A stretch of DNA of 64,000 nt, taken from Ignatzschineria sp. RMDPL8A (GTDB lineage: Bacteria > Pseudomonadota > Gammaproteobacteria > Cardiobacteriales > Wohlfahrtiimonadaceae). The notes under the pieces are model-generated. The model was not told the DNA's origin and searched no databases. It saw only the letters and a list, made by a program, of their open reading frames with translations. Position numbers and translations under genes: made by a program. The stretch is from NCBI RefSeq assembly GCF_029815055.1, contig NZ_JAPPWA010000002.1:124001-188000 (forward strand), written 5' to 3'. Shown here piece after piece: positions 17,609 through 27,142 of the stretch (positions within the stretch are counted from its first letter, which is position 1; each line of letters starts with the position of its first letter).

Positions 17609-18940
17609 GTGAAGCATCGACGTTTACAGCTGTTGTTTGCAAGTTATGTGATTCCGACGGTGGGTGCCATGCTAATTAGTGGCGCGTATCAATTGATCGA
17701 CGGATTTTTTATCGGGAATTTTATCGGCGCGGCGGGGCTTGCGGGCGCAAATATCGGCTGGTCGTACATCACGCTACTTTTGGGTTTTGGGCTTTTGGTC
17801 GGCGTTGGAACGGGCAGTCTCTACTCGATCGCCAAAGGGGCCGAAGAGCATGAGCGGGCGCTTCGAATCTTAGGACAGACGCTCGTATTAATCGTCATCC
17901 CGGGTATTTTATTGGGGCTCTTTTTATATCAATCGGCCCCCTTTTTGGTCTCCATTTTGGGCGACCCATCACACGCAGCTTCTGCTGAATTTTTAGAAGC
18001 CTCGCGGCTAGCGATCGATTTTGTGCGCGTCTTTGCGGTGAGCGCTCCTTTTGTGATCGGCAGTCTTGCGCTTCCCTTTTTAGTGCGCAATGTGGGCAGC
18101 CCCTATCGGGCAACGCTCTACATGGCGATCGGCGTGTCGCTCAATATTATCTCCTCGTATCTCTTAATTGTGGTACTCGAATGGTCGGTCTTTGGGGCGG
18201 CACTTGCAAGCGTCATTGGAGAAACCTGCGCGATGCTCTTGGGCTTTCGCTTTGTGTTCTTTAAAAGTGGCGAGCCGATACAATGGCGTCATGTTAAGCC
18301 CGATTTAAAACTGATTGGTGAGATCTTATTAAACGGCGGGTCGGCCTTTTTCATGTATATCTACGTCGGCTTTATTATGGCGCTTCATCATAAGATGCTG
18401 GTGAAATATGGCGGAACGCTCGCGGTGTCGGCCTATACGATTACCGGCTACATTATTACGGTCTACTATTTTGGGATCGAAGGCGTTGCCAATGGGATTC
18501 AGCCGGTGATTAGTAAGCTCTACGGCGGTGAAAAACATCGTTCCGCGCGGGCGATTATCCGCATGATGGTCTTTGTGGGCATGCTGTACGGCATCACACT
18601 CACCTTAGTGTTGCAGCTGTTCCCTGGGTTTTTCACGCTCTGGTTTACTAGCGACCCAGCGTTGACGGAGGTGGCCGTTCACGCCATTCGCTTTAATCTC
18701 TTTGTGCTCTTTTTAGAAGGGGTCTTTGTGCTTGTGACCGTCTTTTTCCAAGCGATCGGCGAGGGAGCAAAAGCGCTCGTCATCTCAATCGGGAATCTCT
18801 TTATCCAAGTACCCTTTCTCTTTATTTTACCGCGCTTTTTAGATTTAGATGGGGTGTGGCTCACCATGCCGATCGCCTCCATCGTGCTCGCGATCCCCGT
18901 CACTTACTGGGCGTGGCGACGTTATCAAAAAATTGGTTAA
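17609..18940 (+). CDS. MATE-family efflux transporter
   Basis: 443 residues with about 12 membrane helices in two homologous halves, the MATE (multidrug and toxin extrusion) layout. It opens with LFASYVIPTVGAMLISGAYQLIDGFFIGNFIG, where the P-x-x-x-x-x...D segment of helix 1-2 is typical of the DinF/NorM superfamily (quoted in part). I start at the GTG at 17609 because GAGG lies five bases before it; a GTG at 17603 is also in frame. Likely Na+ or H+ driven export of cationic drugs or metabolites. It stands alone with a hairpin (ACACGG/CCGTGT, 18976-18991) downstream. Confidence 0.85.
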   Translation: MKHRRLQLLFASYVIPTVGAMLISGAYQLIDGFFIGNFIGAAGLAGANIGWSYITLLLGFGLLVGVGTGSLYSIAKGAEEHERALRILGQTLVLIVIPGILLGLFLYQSAPFLVSILGDPSHAASAEFLEASRLAIDFVRVFAVSAPFVIGSLALPFLVRNVGSPYRATLYMAIGVSLNIISSYLLIVVLEWSVFGAALASVIGETCAMLLGFRFVFFKSGEPIQWRHVKPDLKLIGEILLNGGSAFFMYIYVGFIMALHHKMLVKYGGTLAVSAYTITGYIITVYYFGIEGVANGIQPVISKLYGGEKHRSARAIIRMMVFVGMLYGITLTLVLQLFPGFFTLWFTSDPALTEVAVHAIRFNLFVLFLEGVFVLVTVFFQAIGEGAKALVISIGNLFIQVPFLFILPRFLDLDGVWLTMPIASIVLAIPVTYWAWRRYQKIG

Positions 18941-19077
18941 CGATGATATAAAATCTATCAAGGCTCAATTTTTAGTACACGGCTCCCCGTGTTTCCGGGC
19001 AGAATAATCAATTAAATTCCACCTTAAAAGTGATAGGATAGGGAAGTTGAATCTCATTGATTATAAAGAGGAAGCGT

Positions 19078-21171
19078 GTGAATTATTTTGAAGCAAAGCG
19101 GAAACTCAATCGCGAAACATTTTGGCTCTATGTGGTCTTTAGCCTCAATATTCTGTTTTCGATGAGCATTGCATTTGGGGCGGCGTACTGGGTGGAGGCG
19201 CGCTATTTTGAGGTGCCGACGCTCTACAGTGATGGCTCGTATCGCTTCTATTCCGAGGTGGGATTGTGGGCGGCAGCGTTAACGCTCGTGGTGATTATGT
19301 TTAATTATGGGCGCGCCTATTTTTCAAATGGTGATGGCTCGCTCCTGCCGCTTTCAATGCAGGCGGTGGATGTGTCAGGCAATTATGATGAGGCCGCTTA
19401 CCGCAAGCTCAATCAAGTGGTCGATGAGATGGCGATTGCCACCGCGCTTCCCGTTCCGAAACTCTATGTATTGCCGAGCGGGGCGCTCAATGCCTTTGCG
19501 ACGGGGACAAATTATCATAATTCCGCGGTGACCGTGACGACCAAAGCGCTTGAACTGCCTCGTGATGAACTGAGTGCGCTCATTGCCCATGAAGTGGAAC
19601 ATATTAAGAGTCTTGATATGCGATTCAACCTCCATATGGCGGCGATTTTAGCGGGCTTTATGGCGATTACCAGTATCGGGTTTCATGTGATTGACGGGGT
19701 GCTTCGTGCTCGCCCACGCTCAGGTAATAAAAACCAAGGGCAAGCGCTGATTGCCGGCATTGCGATCGGGGTCGGGCTCATTATTCTCGGCGCGTTTCAC
19801 TATTGGATTGGTAAATTGCTTCAATCGCGCATCTCAATTCGGCGGGAATATCACGCGGATCTCAACGCGGTGATTGCGATGCGCCAAGCGATTCCGATGG
19901 TCTCCCTCTTAAGACGGCTCAATAAAGAAGATCCTCTGGATTCAGCCATTGATGGTGCAGATGCGGAGTACGCTCACTTTTTCTTCTCCAATCCACTTAC
20001 GGTAAAAGCATTCTCTTTCCCGACCCATCCCCCGCTTGAGGAGCGCATTAAGCGCGTCAATAGTTATGTGACGGAGGCGGAAATTTTGGCAGAACGCTCT
20101 AGGAAGTCGCAGAAAAATCTCAGGGATAGCACCAATGAGTCTACTAATGAAACTACCAATGACATTAATCATGAAAAAGCTACCGCAGAGCCGGCGAAAA
20201 CCGGCCATCAAACTCCGCCAAGTGGTACCGAATTTTTAGGAAAAGTGGTCGGCACGGCAATCATTCACGATGCGATTCAAGAGTCAGTCAAAGAATCGGT
20301 CAATAAGGGGGAATCGCCACTTAAGCCAAATACTAGAACGTGGCGTGATACGGCGCTCAATCAGCCCACCATTGATCAATTAATGAAGCTAATTCCGCCG
20401 GAATTTTCAAAAGTGACCTCTCATAAAACGCGCGGTATTTTGTTTGCCCTTTTACTGGTAAGTGATGATCCAGACGTGCGTGAAAAGCAGTACAGCCGAT
20501 TGCGGGAAGCGGAGGTTAAGTATCTCGATTATCTTTATAAAATTTATGCCAAGCGTGAGATCGAATATGGCTATTTGCTCCTTGAGATGCTCTACCCGAC
20601 ACTCCGCGATATGGATGACGCCACTTCTGAAACGTTGCAACGCTATTTGTCGTCACTGACTCGTGATCTTTCTGCGCTAACCTTTCAGCAATGGGGCATG
20701 TTTTATGCGATCGATGGCTATCTTGATCGGTTATTGGAATATGAAGAAGAGACGCTCGCGCGCCCCGTTCGAACTCGTAAAAAAGAGCGGGTTACCGAGC
20801 TTGAAAAGCGCGATGCTTACCTCTTAATTGCCGCCTTTTTGACCGAAGCGGGGGAGTATGACGATGATGAAAAAGGAATAGCCTTTAATGCGATATTGCA
20901 AGCGATTGCGCCCGGCGAGTCGCGCTATTTTCCGGTGATCAATAAAGCCTTTTGGGAGGATAATTTGCCCTATGCGTTTACCGTGTTAAATCGGCTTCCA
21001 GAAGCGGAGGCCAATCGAGTGCTTGAGGCGCTGTTAACGGCGGTGGGGATGGATGATTATCTCACCTTAAAAGAGTATCAAGCGATGCGCCTTGTTGCGC
21101 TCCATTTAGGGGAGTTATTACCGCTCTCATTCCACGATTGGTTTAATGGAAAATGGCAATCCGGTGAATAG
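19078..21171 (+). CDS. Membrane-bound M48-family metallopeptidase with long C-terminal region
   Basis: 697 residues. The N-terminal half is an HtpX/Ste24-like M48 protease: two membrane helices (about 15-40 and 65-75), then the zinc motif HEVEH at about 171-175 within LIAHEVEHIKSLD, two further helices, and a third-ligand region REYHADLNAV (E-x-x-x-D). The M48 part ends at THPPLEERIKRVNSYV near 325. Then comes a low-complexity Thr/Asn/Glu linker and a helical domain of over 250 residues, resembling by eye a TerB-like tellurite-resistance fold. Start GTG at 19078 is preceded by AAGAGGA. The catalytic half is firm; the C-terminal role is unknown. Confidence 0.85.
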   Translation: MNYFEAKRKLNRETFWLYVVFSLNILFSMSIAFGAAYWVEARYFEVPTLYSDGSYRFYSEVGLWAAALTLVVIMFNYGRAYFSNGDGSLLPLSMQAVDVSGNYDEAAYRKLNQVVDEMAIATALPVPKLYVLPSGALNAFATGTNYHNSAVTVTTKALELPRDELSALIAHEVEHIKSLDMRFNLHMAAILAGFMAITSIGFHVIDGVLRARPRSGNKNQGQALIAGIAIGVGLIILGAFHYWIGKLLQSRISIRREYHADLNAVIAMRQAIPMVSLLRRLNKEDPLDSAIDGADAEYAHFFFSNPLTVKAFSFPTHPPLEERIKRVNSYVTEAEILAERSRKSQKNLRDSTNESTNETTNDINHEKATAEPAKTGHQTPPSGTEFLGKVVGTAIIHDAIQESVKESVNKGESPLKPNTRTWRDTALNQPTIDQLMKLIPPEFSKVTSHKTRGILFALLLVSDDPDVREKQYSRLREAEVKYLDYLYKIYAKREIEYGYLLLEMLYPTLRDMDDATSETLQRYLSSLTRDLSALTFQQWGMFYAIDGYLDRLLEYEEETLARPVRTRKKERVTELEKRDAYLLIAAFLTEAGEYDDDEKGIAFNAILQAIAPGESRYFPVINKAFWEDNLPYAFTVLNRLPEAEANRVLEALLTAVGMDDYLTLKEYQAMRLVALHLGELLPLSFHDWFNGKWQSGE

Positions 21172-21491
21172 GGAGAGGGGTTTAGAATGATTAAAGTTTA
21201 ATCACTATATAGAAATATATAATGATGAGTGCTAGAGTAAATTCATTCGAAGGCGTACCCTTTTTTGTTCTCGTTTTGATGTGAAATAAGATAAGAACGC
21301 CAAAAACAGGGAGTAAAAAATGCTATCAAAAACATCGGTAGTACGAATGTAGTTGATAGACGATTTAAATCATGTTTTGGTGGATTAACGGGTAGAATTA
21401 AGGAAGGGTTTTAACAGGATGCGTATAATTGTAGCGTACTTGTAGCCTTTGATTTTGTTCCATACATCTCAAAAGAGAAAAGGAAACCAAT
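21172..21491 (+). other. 320-bp intergenic region upstream of the aldehyde dehydrogenase gene
   Basis: AT-rich. It contains a TATAAT at 21424-21429 (no good -35) that may be the aldehyde dehydrogenase promoter, and AAAAGAGAAAAGGA as ribosome-binding region. I see no ORF, repeat or RNA structure worth naming. Confidence 0.4.
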
Positions 21492-22979
21492 ATGAAAAAA
21501 TTAGCTGACTTAAACGAAAACCTCCGTCCTGCGTCAAACTATCAACTCCTCATTAATGGCGAGTGGCGTGACGGGGCATCGAAACAGACGTATGAAGCAA
21601 CGAACCCAGCAACAAACGAAACCTTAGCAACCATCGCGGTAGCCGATAAGGAAGATGTGGATGCAGCGGTTACCGCGGCTTGGGATGCATTTGATGCGTG
21701 GAGTCAAGTATCGCCTCAAGAGCGTTCAGCATTACTGCTTGAAGTGGCCGATCGTATTGAAGCAGAAGCGGAGCGTTTTGCGACGTTAGAAACCCTTGAA
21801 AATGGTAAGCCGATTCGTGAAACGAGCAATATTGATATTCCTTTAGCGATCGATCATTTCCGCTATTTTGCAGGTGTGATTCGTGGCCATAGCGACGAAG
21901 CCAATTTAATTGATAAAAACAGCTTAAGCATCGTATTAAGCGAGCCGATCGGTGTGGTTGGGCAGATTATTCCATGGAACTTCCCCTTCTTAATGGGCGC
22001 GTGGAAAATTGCTCCGGCACTTGCGGCGGGTAACTGTATTGTTATTAAACCCTCAAGCGATACCTCAATCTCTCTTTTAGAGATGGGCCGTATCTTAAAT
22101 GAAGTCTTACCAAAAGGCGTGGTGAGCGTCTTAACCGGTCGCGGATCGACTACCGGGGATTACATCTTAAAACATGAAGGATTTAGTAAATTAGCCTTCA
22201 CCGGTTCAACGGAAGTCGGTTACACCGTAGCTCGTGCTGCGGCGGATAAATTGATCCCGGCAACCTTAGAGCTTGGCGGTAAATCAGCGAATATCGTCTT
22301 TGATGATGCGCAACTCGATAAAGCGATCGATGGCGCGCTGATGGGAATCCTCTTTAACCAAGGGCAGGTCTGCTGTGCGGGCTCACGTCTCTTTGTTCAA
22401 AAAGGCATTTACGATCAATTCATCACGAAATTAAAAGAGAAGTTCGATGGCGTAAAAGTGGGCGATCCGCTTGATCCGACCACGCAAATGGGTACGCAAG
22501 TGAGCGTTAAACAGATGAACCAAATTCTCGACTATGTGAAAGTTGCTACCGACGAAGGCGCACGCGTTTTAGCGGGCGGTGAGCGTTACGGTGAGAACGG
22601 TGCATTTGTGAAACCCACGCTAATTGTTGACGTTAAACCCGGCATGCGCATCGAGCAAGAAGAGGTGTTTGGCCCTGTTGTAGCGGTAGTGGTATTTGAG
22701 ACAGAAGAAGAAGTGGTCAAATACGCAAACAACTCTGAATATGGTTTAGGAGGAGCGGTATGGACACGCGACATTAACCGCGCACTACGCGTAGCACGTG
22801 GCGTTCGCACCGGACGCATGTGGGTGAACACCTATAACGAACTCCCAGCGCACGCACCATTTGGTGGGTACAAAAAATCGGGAATCGGCCGTGAAACGCA
22901 CAAAATGATTTTAGATGCATACACTCAAAAGAAAAACATCTATATCAGCATGAACGAGGAATTAACCGGCTTCTACTAA
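21492..22979 (+). CDS. NAD(P)-dependent aldehyde dehydrogenase
   Basis: 495 residues, the standard ALDH length. The motifs are complete: oxyanion Asn in IIPWNFPFLMGAWK, the Rossmann GSTEVGYTVARAAA, general-base Glu in LELGGKSANIVFD, catalytic Cys in NQGQVCCAGSRLF (about residue 300), and EEVFGPVV. The C-terminus reads PFGGYKKSGIGRE. Closest by eye to the AldB/ExaC acetaldehyde dehydrogenase group (oxidation of aldehydes to acids). No regulator or alcohol dehydrogenase is adjacent, so the substrate is unresolved. Codon choice is slightly more biased than neighbours, suggesting good expression. Confidence 0.92.
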   Translation: MKKLADLNENLRPASNYQLLINGEWRDGASKQTYEATNPATNETLATIAVADKEDVDAAVTAAWDAFDAWSQVSPQERSALLLEVADRIEAEAERFATLETLENGKPIRETSNIDIPLAIDHFRYFAGVIRGHSDEANLIDKNSLSIVLSEPIGVVGQIIPWNFPFLMGAWKIAPALAAGNCIVIKPSSDTSISLLEMGRILNEVLPKGVVSVLTGRGSTTGDYILKHEGFSKLAFTGSTEVGYTVARAAADKLIPATLELGGKSANIVFDDAQLDKAIDGALMGILFNQGQVCCAGSRLFVQKGIYDQFITKLKEKFDGVKVGDPLDPTTQMGTQVSVKQMNQILDYVKVATDEGARVLAGGERYGENGAFVKPTLIVDVKPGMRIEQEEVFGPVVAVVVFETEEEVVKYANNSEYGLGGAVWTRDINRALRVARGVRTGRMWVNTYNELPAHAPFGGYKKSGIGRETHKMILDAYTQKKNIYISMNEELTGFY

Positions 22980-23035
22980 GAATGCGGTTACCTTGTAAAG
23001 TCAAAATAAGAACCGACTTTTTACAATAAAAAACG

Positions 23036-23067
23036 AAGAGCCATCCAAGTGGGTGGCTCTTTTTTTG
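23036..23067. terminator. Intrinsic terminator between ALDH and TonB receptor genes
   Basis: AAGAGCCA (23036-23043) pairs with TGGCTCTT (23054-23061), extended inside by CC/GG; T run 23058-23067 region on the plus strand. The minus strand offers a TTCGTTTTTT tail, so it may serve both convergent genes. Confidence 0.85.
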
Positions 23068-23109
23068 TGGCATCAATTAATGGTTAACATTGATGGTGAA
23101 AACTGATCG

Positions 23110-25407
23110 TTAAAAACGCGCTTCCAGTGAGATGGAGAAATTGCGTTTCGGCGCTGAAAAACGATTGAGTCCACGGCCTTCTCGGTCGATGCGATTGGTG
23201 GTGCCGTAGGTGGGCAAATCGCGGAGACTATCCCAAGTGCTGTAATCTTTATTAAATAGATTAAAAATGCCGATATTGAGGGTAATATCTTTATCAAGTT
23301 GAATCTGACTAGTGAGATCGACCACAAAGTAAGAGCCACTTAAATAGGGCCACTCTTGTTCCTCTTGCCCGTGCCAAGAATAGAGCGTTTCTTTGGTATC
23401 TTTCCCTTTTTTTGCGGCACTATAGCGTCCGGTGAGCCTTATATTCCAACGATCTGAGGGCGCTTGATATTCAATATTCATCAGCGCACTCCAAGGCTGA
23501 ATCGATTTTAACGGATCGCCATCTTGATTTTTCCCGCGGCTATATTGCGCTTTAAGGCCAAAGGTCCAATCGTCGGACAATCCAAGGACTGAGCCATTGA
23601 TTGATCCGCCAATTTCCACACCGGAAATGCTTGCTTTGGCGACGTTAACAAATTGGATCTGGTTTACAAAGAGATATTCGCCACCACCCCACCATGGATT
23701 ATTGGGATCATACCAAGGGTTTTTCGCCCGCCCCTCGGTGACGCGTTCATCAATAAAGTTACGATAGCGACTGTGAAAGATGCCGATGCCAAATTGGCTA
23801 GATTCATTTTGGAATTGATAGGCAATTTCATGATTCAGCGCGGTTTCTGGTTTGAGGTGCGTGTTGGGCATAAAGTGATTGGCGCCGCCTTTCCCAAATT
23901 CAAAAAACATCTCTTCAACGCGGGGCGCTCTAAAACCAGTGCTAAGGGTGTAACTGAGTTGATGTTCGGGGGTGAAATGATAGGCAAGTCCCGCTTGCCA
24001 GGAGAGATTGGAAAAGCGTTTTTTACTGCCATCAAAACTCACCGGAAATTTATTGCTCCCATCCATCTTAGGCGTATATTGATAATGATCGTAGCGAAGC
24101 CCGAGTGTCGCAGTTAGCTGATCGGATAAATTGAAACGATCTTGCAGCGAAATCGTGCTAATATCGGAGGTAACCGGAGTCATGATGCTATAGGTCGATG
24201 GGTGTGCGGTGCCGCTCAGATAGAGAATGTCGTGATTATAGTTTGAGAGTTTTGCGCGCCTGTGTTCAATTTTTCCTTGCAGGTGATGTTCTGTATCAAA
24301 TAACGTGATCGGTTTAGCAAAGAGCTGGGCTTGAAACATCGTCTGTTGTTGCTCAAATTCACGGAAATAGTGCTGATCCATAATGCTATGATCATCTTTT
24401 TTTACATTATAGGTATCCGATTGCATCTTGATGGTTTGCTTGGCAAGTACAGCATTAAAGGTATCGATCAGCGTTGAATCATTGCCAAAGTAATCATACT
24501 CCAAACCATAGCGTTTATAGGGTGCAGTATCGGCAGCAAAGCGGTGAGTGCCCCAACTATCAAAGCTTTTCTCCTCGGTCTCTTGGGTCTGTTTTCGATC
24601 TTCATAAAACGCGGTTATGCGATGGTTTTCTCCGAAATTATATCCGAATTTGGAGAGCCAAGCGGTGGATCGATTTGAGACAGGATCGGGCTTTCCGCGC
24701 GCGGAGCCATAAATATCCTCCCCTTTGCCATTATTCATCATTTCATGGCCACGGCGTTTGGTCATCTGGGCGAATCCAAAGAGGCCATTTACCTCAAATC
24801 CCGAGCCGATCACTTGTCGCCACTCATCATTTTTAGAGGCGTAGCCGGATTTTAAATAGAGCCCAAAACGCTCCCCCGGACGAACAAAATCCTCAATATT
24901 TTTCGTCTTAAAATGCACCGAACCACCAATTGCGCCGCTCCCATCGCTGACAGAATTGGCCCCCTTATTAACGCCCACTTGGCTAATATTTTCATACTCG
25001 GTGTTATTAATGCTGCCATTAAAGTAGCCATATCCCTTGTAGATTGAGGGCATAAACGTTTCGGCTTGCGGGAGACCATCTACGATCACGGCCACTCGAT
25101 CTTTATCGACCCCACGGATCGCAAAACCATTACTGCCTGAGCGTCCACTTTCGCTAATGCCGATGCCGACCTCGTTGCGAAATAGATCGCGCTCATCTTG
25201 CACAAGATTTTTACGAAGATCCGTCGCGCTCTGCTTTACCTCAAAAAGAGGCGGGGCATCTTCGGTCGCGATCACTACGACCGGCCGGAGCTCAATCGGT
25301 TCTTCAGCCTCATTCTTACTGGGTTCTGCCATGGATAACGTAGGAATCATTAAGGTCGATAGCGTCGAAAGGGCCATCATCTTTTTAATCGTATAGGACT
25401 TATTCAT
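23110..25407 (-). CDS. TonB-dependent haem/haemoglobin-type outer-membrane receptor
   Basis: 765 residues. Signal peptide to about residue 27 (LMIPTLSMA), then a plug domain (SGSNGFAIRGVDKDRVAVIVDGLPQ, GSGAIGGSVHFKTK) and a 22-strand barrel ending in the aromatic FSISLEARF. In the barrel GFRAPRVEEMFFEF and, 15 residues on, MPNTHLKPE match the FRAP and NPNL boxes of haem/haemoglobin and transferrin/lactoferrin receptors. It probably binds haem or haem proteins with TonB energising. No haem oxygenase or hmu permease is adjacent. I looked for a Fur box upstream and found only a weak palindrome (25430-25450), not enough to call. Confidence 0.9.
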   Translation of the reverse strand: MNKSYTIKKMMALSTLSTLMIPTLSMAEPSKNEAEEPIELRPVVVIATEDAPPLFEVKQSATDLRKNLVQDERDLFRNEVGIGISESGRSGSNGFAIRGVDKDRVAVIVDGLPQAETFMPSIYKGYGYFNGSINNTEYENISQVGVNKGANSVSDGSGAIGGSVHFKTKNIEDFVRPGERFGLYLKSGYASKNDEWRQVIGSGFEVNGLFGFAQMTKRRGHEMMNNGKGEDIYGSARGKPDPVSNRSTAWLSKFGYNFGENHRITAFYEDRKQTQETEEKSFDSWGTHRFAADTAPYKRYGLEYDYFGNDSTLIDTFNAVLAKQTIKMQSDTYNVKKDDHSIMDQHYFREFEQQQTMFQAQLFAKPITLFDTEHHLQGKIEHRRAKLSNYNHDILYLSGTAHPSTYSIMTPVTSDISTISLQDRFNLSDQLTATLGLRYDHYQYTPKMDGSNKFPVSFDGSKKRFSNLSWQAGLAYHFTPEHQLSYTLSTGFRAPRVEEMFFEFGKGGANHFMPNTHLKPETALNHEIAYQFQNESSQFGIGIFHSRYRNFIDERVTEGRAKNPWYDPNNPWWGGGEYLFVNQIQFVNVAKASISGVEIGGSINGSVLGLSDDWTFGLKAQYSRGKNQDGDPLKSIQPWSALMNIEYQAPSDRWNIRLTGRYSAAKKGKDTKETLYSWHGQEEQEWPYLSGSYFVVDLTSQIQLDKDITLNIGIFNLFNKDYSTWDSLRDLPTYGTTNRIDREGRGLNRFSAPKRNFSISLEARF

Positions 25408-25721
25408 GAATTTATCTCATATGTAAATGTAAATTGTTCGCATTTGGGAATATATCAGAACAACTTACAGTTCACAATAAAATTAAATGTTTCTTTACGG
25501 ATTGATCCGAGCCCCTTCATGAAGATCGGGAAAGAGGGAGGGCGTAAGAATGATGATGGGAAGAGTCGTGATGGAGGAAGAAAAGAGGAGGAGATGAATG
25601 ATTTGATACAATTGATCGATTATTGATCAATGCTCAAAGAGCAGATAGTTAGCGGGAGGAGAACAATACCCAAGCGCTATCCCAAACGTTATCCACAGCT
25701 TTTGGGGAAAGTCGGGGATAA
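25408..25721 (+). other. 314-bp intergenic region between TonB receptor and ogt
   Basis: It holds a purine-rich tract (about 25525-25605, GGAGGAAGAAAAGAGG-like) and overlapping TTGAT/ATCAA inverted motifs (25607-25633). A perfect DnaA-box nonamer TTATCCACA lies at 25689-25697, facing an inverted GGGGATAA (25714-25721) near the ogt stop. A 60-codon ORF here looks non-coding. Confidence 0.4.
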
Positions 25722-26240
25722 CTAAAAGAGTGAGGTTTGTTCGCCGAGAGTCAGCCCTTCAAGTTCGAGCAGTTTTCGCTTCATCGGAAGCCCGTAAGCG
25801 TAGCCGGTGAGCGTCCCATCTGAGCCAATCACGCGATGGCAGGCGCAGAGAATCGGAAGCGGATTAGTATGATTGGCAAGCCCCACCGCGCGATAGGCTT
25901 TTGGATGACCAATCGCTTCGGCAATCGTTTTATAGGTGACAAGGGTGCCGTACGGAATGTCGGCTAAATAACGCCAAACGGCTTGCATAAAGGGCGTTCC
26001 ACGGGAGAGATCTAATGGAAGGGTAAAGGTTTTTCGAATGCCATTAAAATATTCAGAAAGTTCCATTTCAGCACGATCAAGGAGCTCAATTTTTTCCGCT
26101 GTTTGGGGGATTTCAGAGGTACCGATCGGCGCTATTAATTGATCCGGAGAATCGAGCTCAAATTCAATGGCTGAAATACCTGCAGATGTGGCGGTAATGG
26201 TCATGATGCCGAAGGGAGAATGAGAAATGCGCGTTGCCAT
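25722..26240 (-). CDS. ogt: Methylated-DNA-protein-cysteine methyltransferase
   Basis: Suicide repair of O6-methylguanine (and O4-methylthymine). 172 residues (E. coli Ogt 171). N-terminal RNase H-like domain, then the HTH/active-site domain: PYGTLVTYKTIAEAIGHPKA, RAVGLANHTNPLPI, and the active Cys in ACHRVIGSDGTLTGYAYG near residue 140. The usual motif is PCHRV; here Pro is replaced by Ala (CACHRV), while Cys, His and Arg are kept, so activity is expected. The C-terminus KRKLLELEG is standard. Single gene, upstream region 236 bp. Confidence 0.92.
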   Translation of the reverse strand: MATRISHSPFGIMTITATSAGISAIEFELDSPDQLIAPIGTSEIPQTAEKIELLDRAEMELSEYFNGIRKTFTLPLDLSRGTPFMQAVWRYLADIPYGTLVTYKTIAEAIGHPKAYRAVGLANHTNPLPILCACHRVIGSDGTLTGYAYGLPMKRKLLELEGLTLGEQTSLF

Positions 26241-26412
26241 AAACGATCCTTTTGATCAATTATAAGTCAATTGAGCTCCATAATGACAGAAAATAAGGGA
26301 TAAAGATATGGCTAAAGTGGAATCAATCGGAGCGAATCACCAACAATTTAACGATCTTTTCGGGGGAAAGATTGACGGGCTCGATAATTCAGGCTAATAA
26401 TAAAAAAGACAG

Positions 26413-26441
26413 CCCTCAAATTCGGGAAAACAGAGGGTTTT
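26413..26441 (+). terminator. Weak hairpin in the leader of the ABC importer operon
   Basis: CCCTC (26413-26417) and GAGGG (26433-26437) followed by TTTTA, about 40 bp before the first permease ATG. It could be an attenuator or the end of an unseen leader; the T-tract is short. Confidence 0.3.
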
Positions 26442-26476
26442 ACTTACCAATAACATAGTATATCTAAAGGTTAACC

Positions 26477-27142
26477 GTGCTTGATTGGACATACATCGAA
26501 GGTGTGCTGCCAACGCTGACCAGTGCATTTTTTTTGACGCTTAAAATATCTGCGATCGGGATTGTGATTGCGCTGTTTCTTGGCGCTATCTGTAGCATGA
26601 TTCTCTATCGGCGCGTGCCGGTTTTATCGGCACTGGTGAGCGGGTATGTGGCCTTTTTTAGAAATACGCCGCTCCTGCTTCATCTCTTTTTTCTCTATTA
26701 TGGATTGCCACGGATATCGCCGATTTTACTCAGTTTTGAGACCACTGCGCTGATCGGTTTATCCCTACTTGGTGGCGCGTTTATGACGGAGAGTTTTAAA
26801 AGCGGTTTGAGCGCGGTGCGTCCCTCGCAAATTGATGCGGCAAAAGCGATCGGTTTATCGAAATGGCAACAGATGCGCTATGTGATTTTCCCGCAGGCGC
26901 TCTCCTATTCGGTGCCAACGCTCGGTGCCAATGCGATTTTTCTCTTTAAAGAGACCTCGATTTTTACCGCTATTGCCGGCACAGATATTACTACGGTAGC
27001 GATCGGATATATTAATATGGATTATAAAACCTACGAGATGCTCTTTATGTTGGTAATGGCCTATCTTATCGTGATTTTGCCATTTATTTTCCTACTAAAT
27101 TTTTTAGAAAAGCGGGTGCGTTATGCTGAATTCGGGAATTGA
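26477..27142 (+). CDS. Polar amino-acid ABC transporter permease 1
   Basis: 221 residues with about five membrane helices, HisM/GlnP family (PF00528). It opens with GVLPTLTSAFFLTLKISAIGI, the N-terminal pattern of the His/Glu/Gln/Arg/opine permease subfamily, and the EAA loop is ESFKSGLSAVRPSQIDAAKAIGLS (in part: RPSQIDAAKAIGLS). It forms the channel with the next gene: its last 20 bases overlap that gene's start, indicating coupled translation. The order permease-permease-ATPase-binding protein is a complete importer. Substrate is a polar or charged amino acid; which one cannot be read from the sequence. Confidence 0.9.
   Translation: MLDWTYIEGVLPTLTSAFFLTLKISAIGIVIALFLGAICSMILYRRVPVLSALVSGYVAFFRNTPLLLHLFFLYYGLPRISPILLSFETTALIGLSLLGGAFMTESFKSGLSAVRPSQIDAAKAIGLSKWQQMRYVIFPQALSYSVPTLGANAIFLFKETSIFTAIAGTDITTVAIGYINMDYKTYEMLFMLVMAYLIVILPFIFLLNFLEKRVRYAEFGN

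Noticed and set aside
25430-25450. Fur box upstream of the TonB receptor
   Set aside because: Only a weak AAATG/CATTT palindrome; too few matches to the GATAATGAT consensus to call.
25444-25626. 60-codon ORF in the TonB-ogt gap
   Set aside because: Composition follows the purine-rich DNA (Lys/Arg/Glu/Gly runs), no SD, no conservation argument.
25689-25697. DnaA box TTATCCACA as part of an origin
   Set aside because: One perfect 9-mer plus one loose inverted partner is expected by chance in a window of this size; no dnaA, dnaN, gidA or AT-rich unwinding region nearby.
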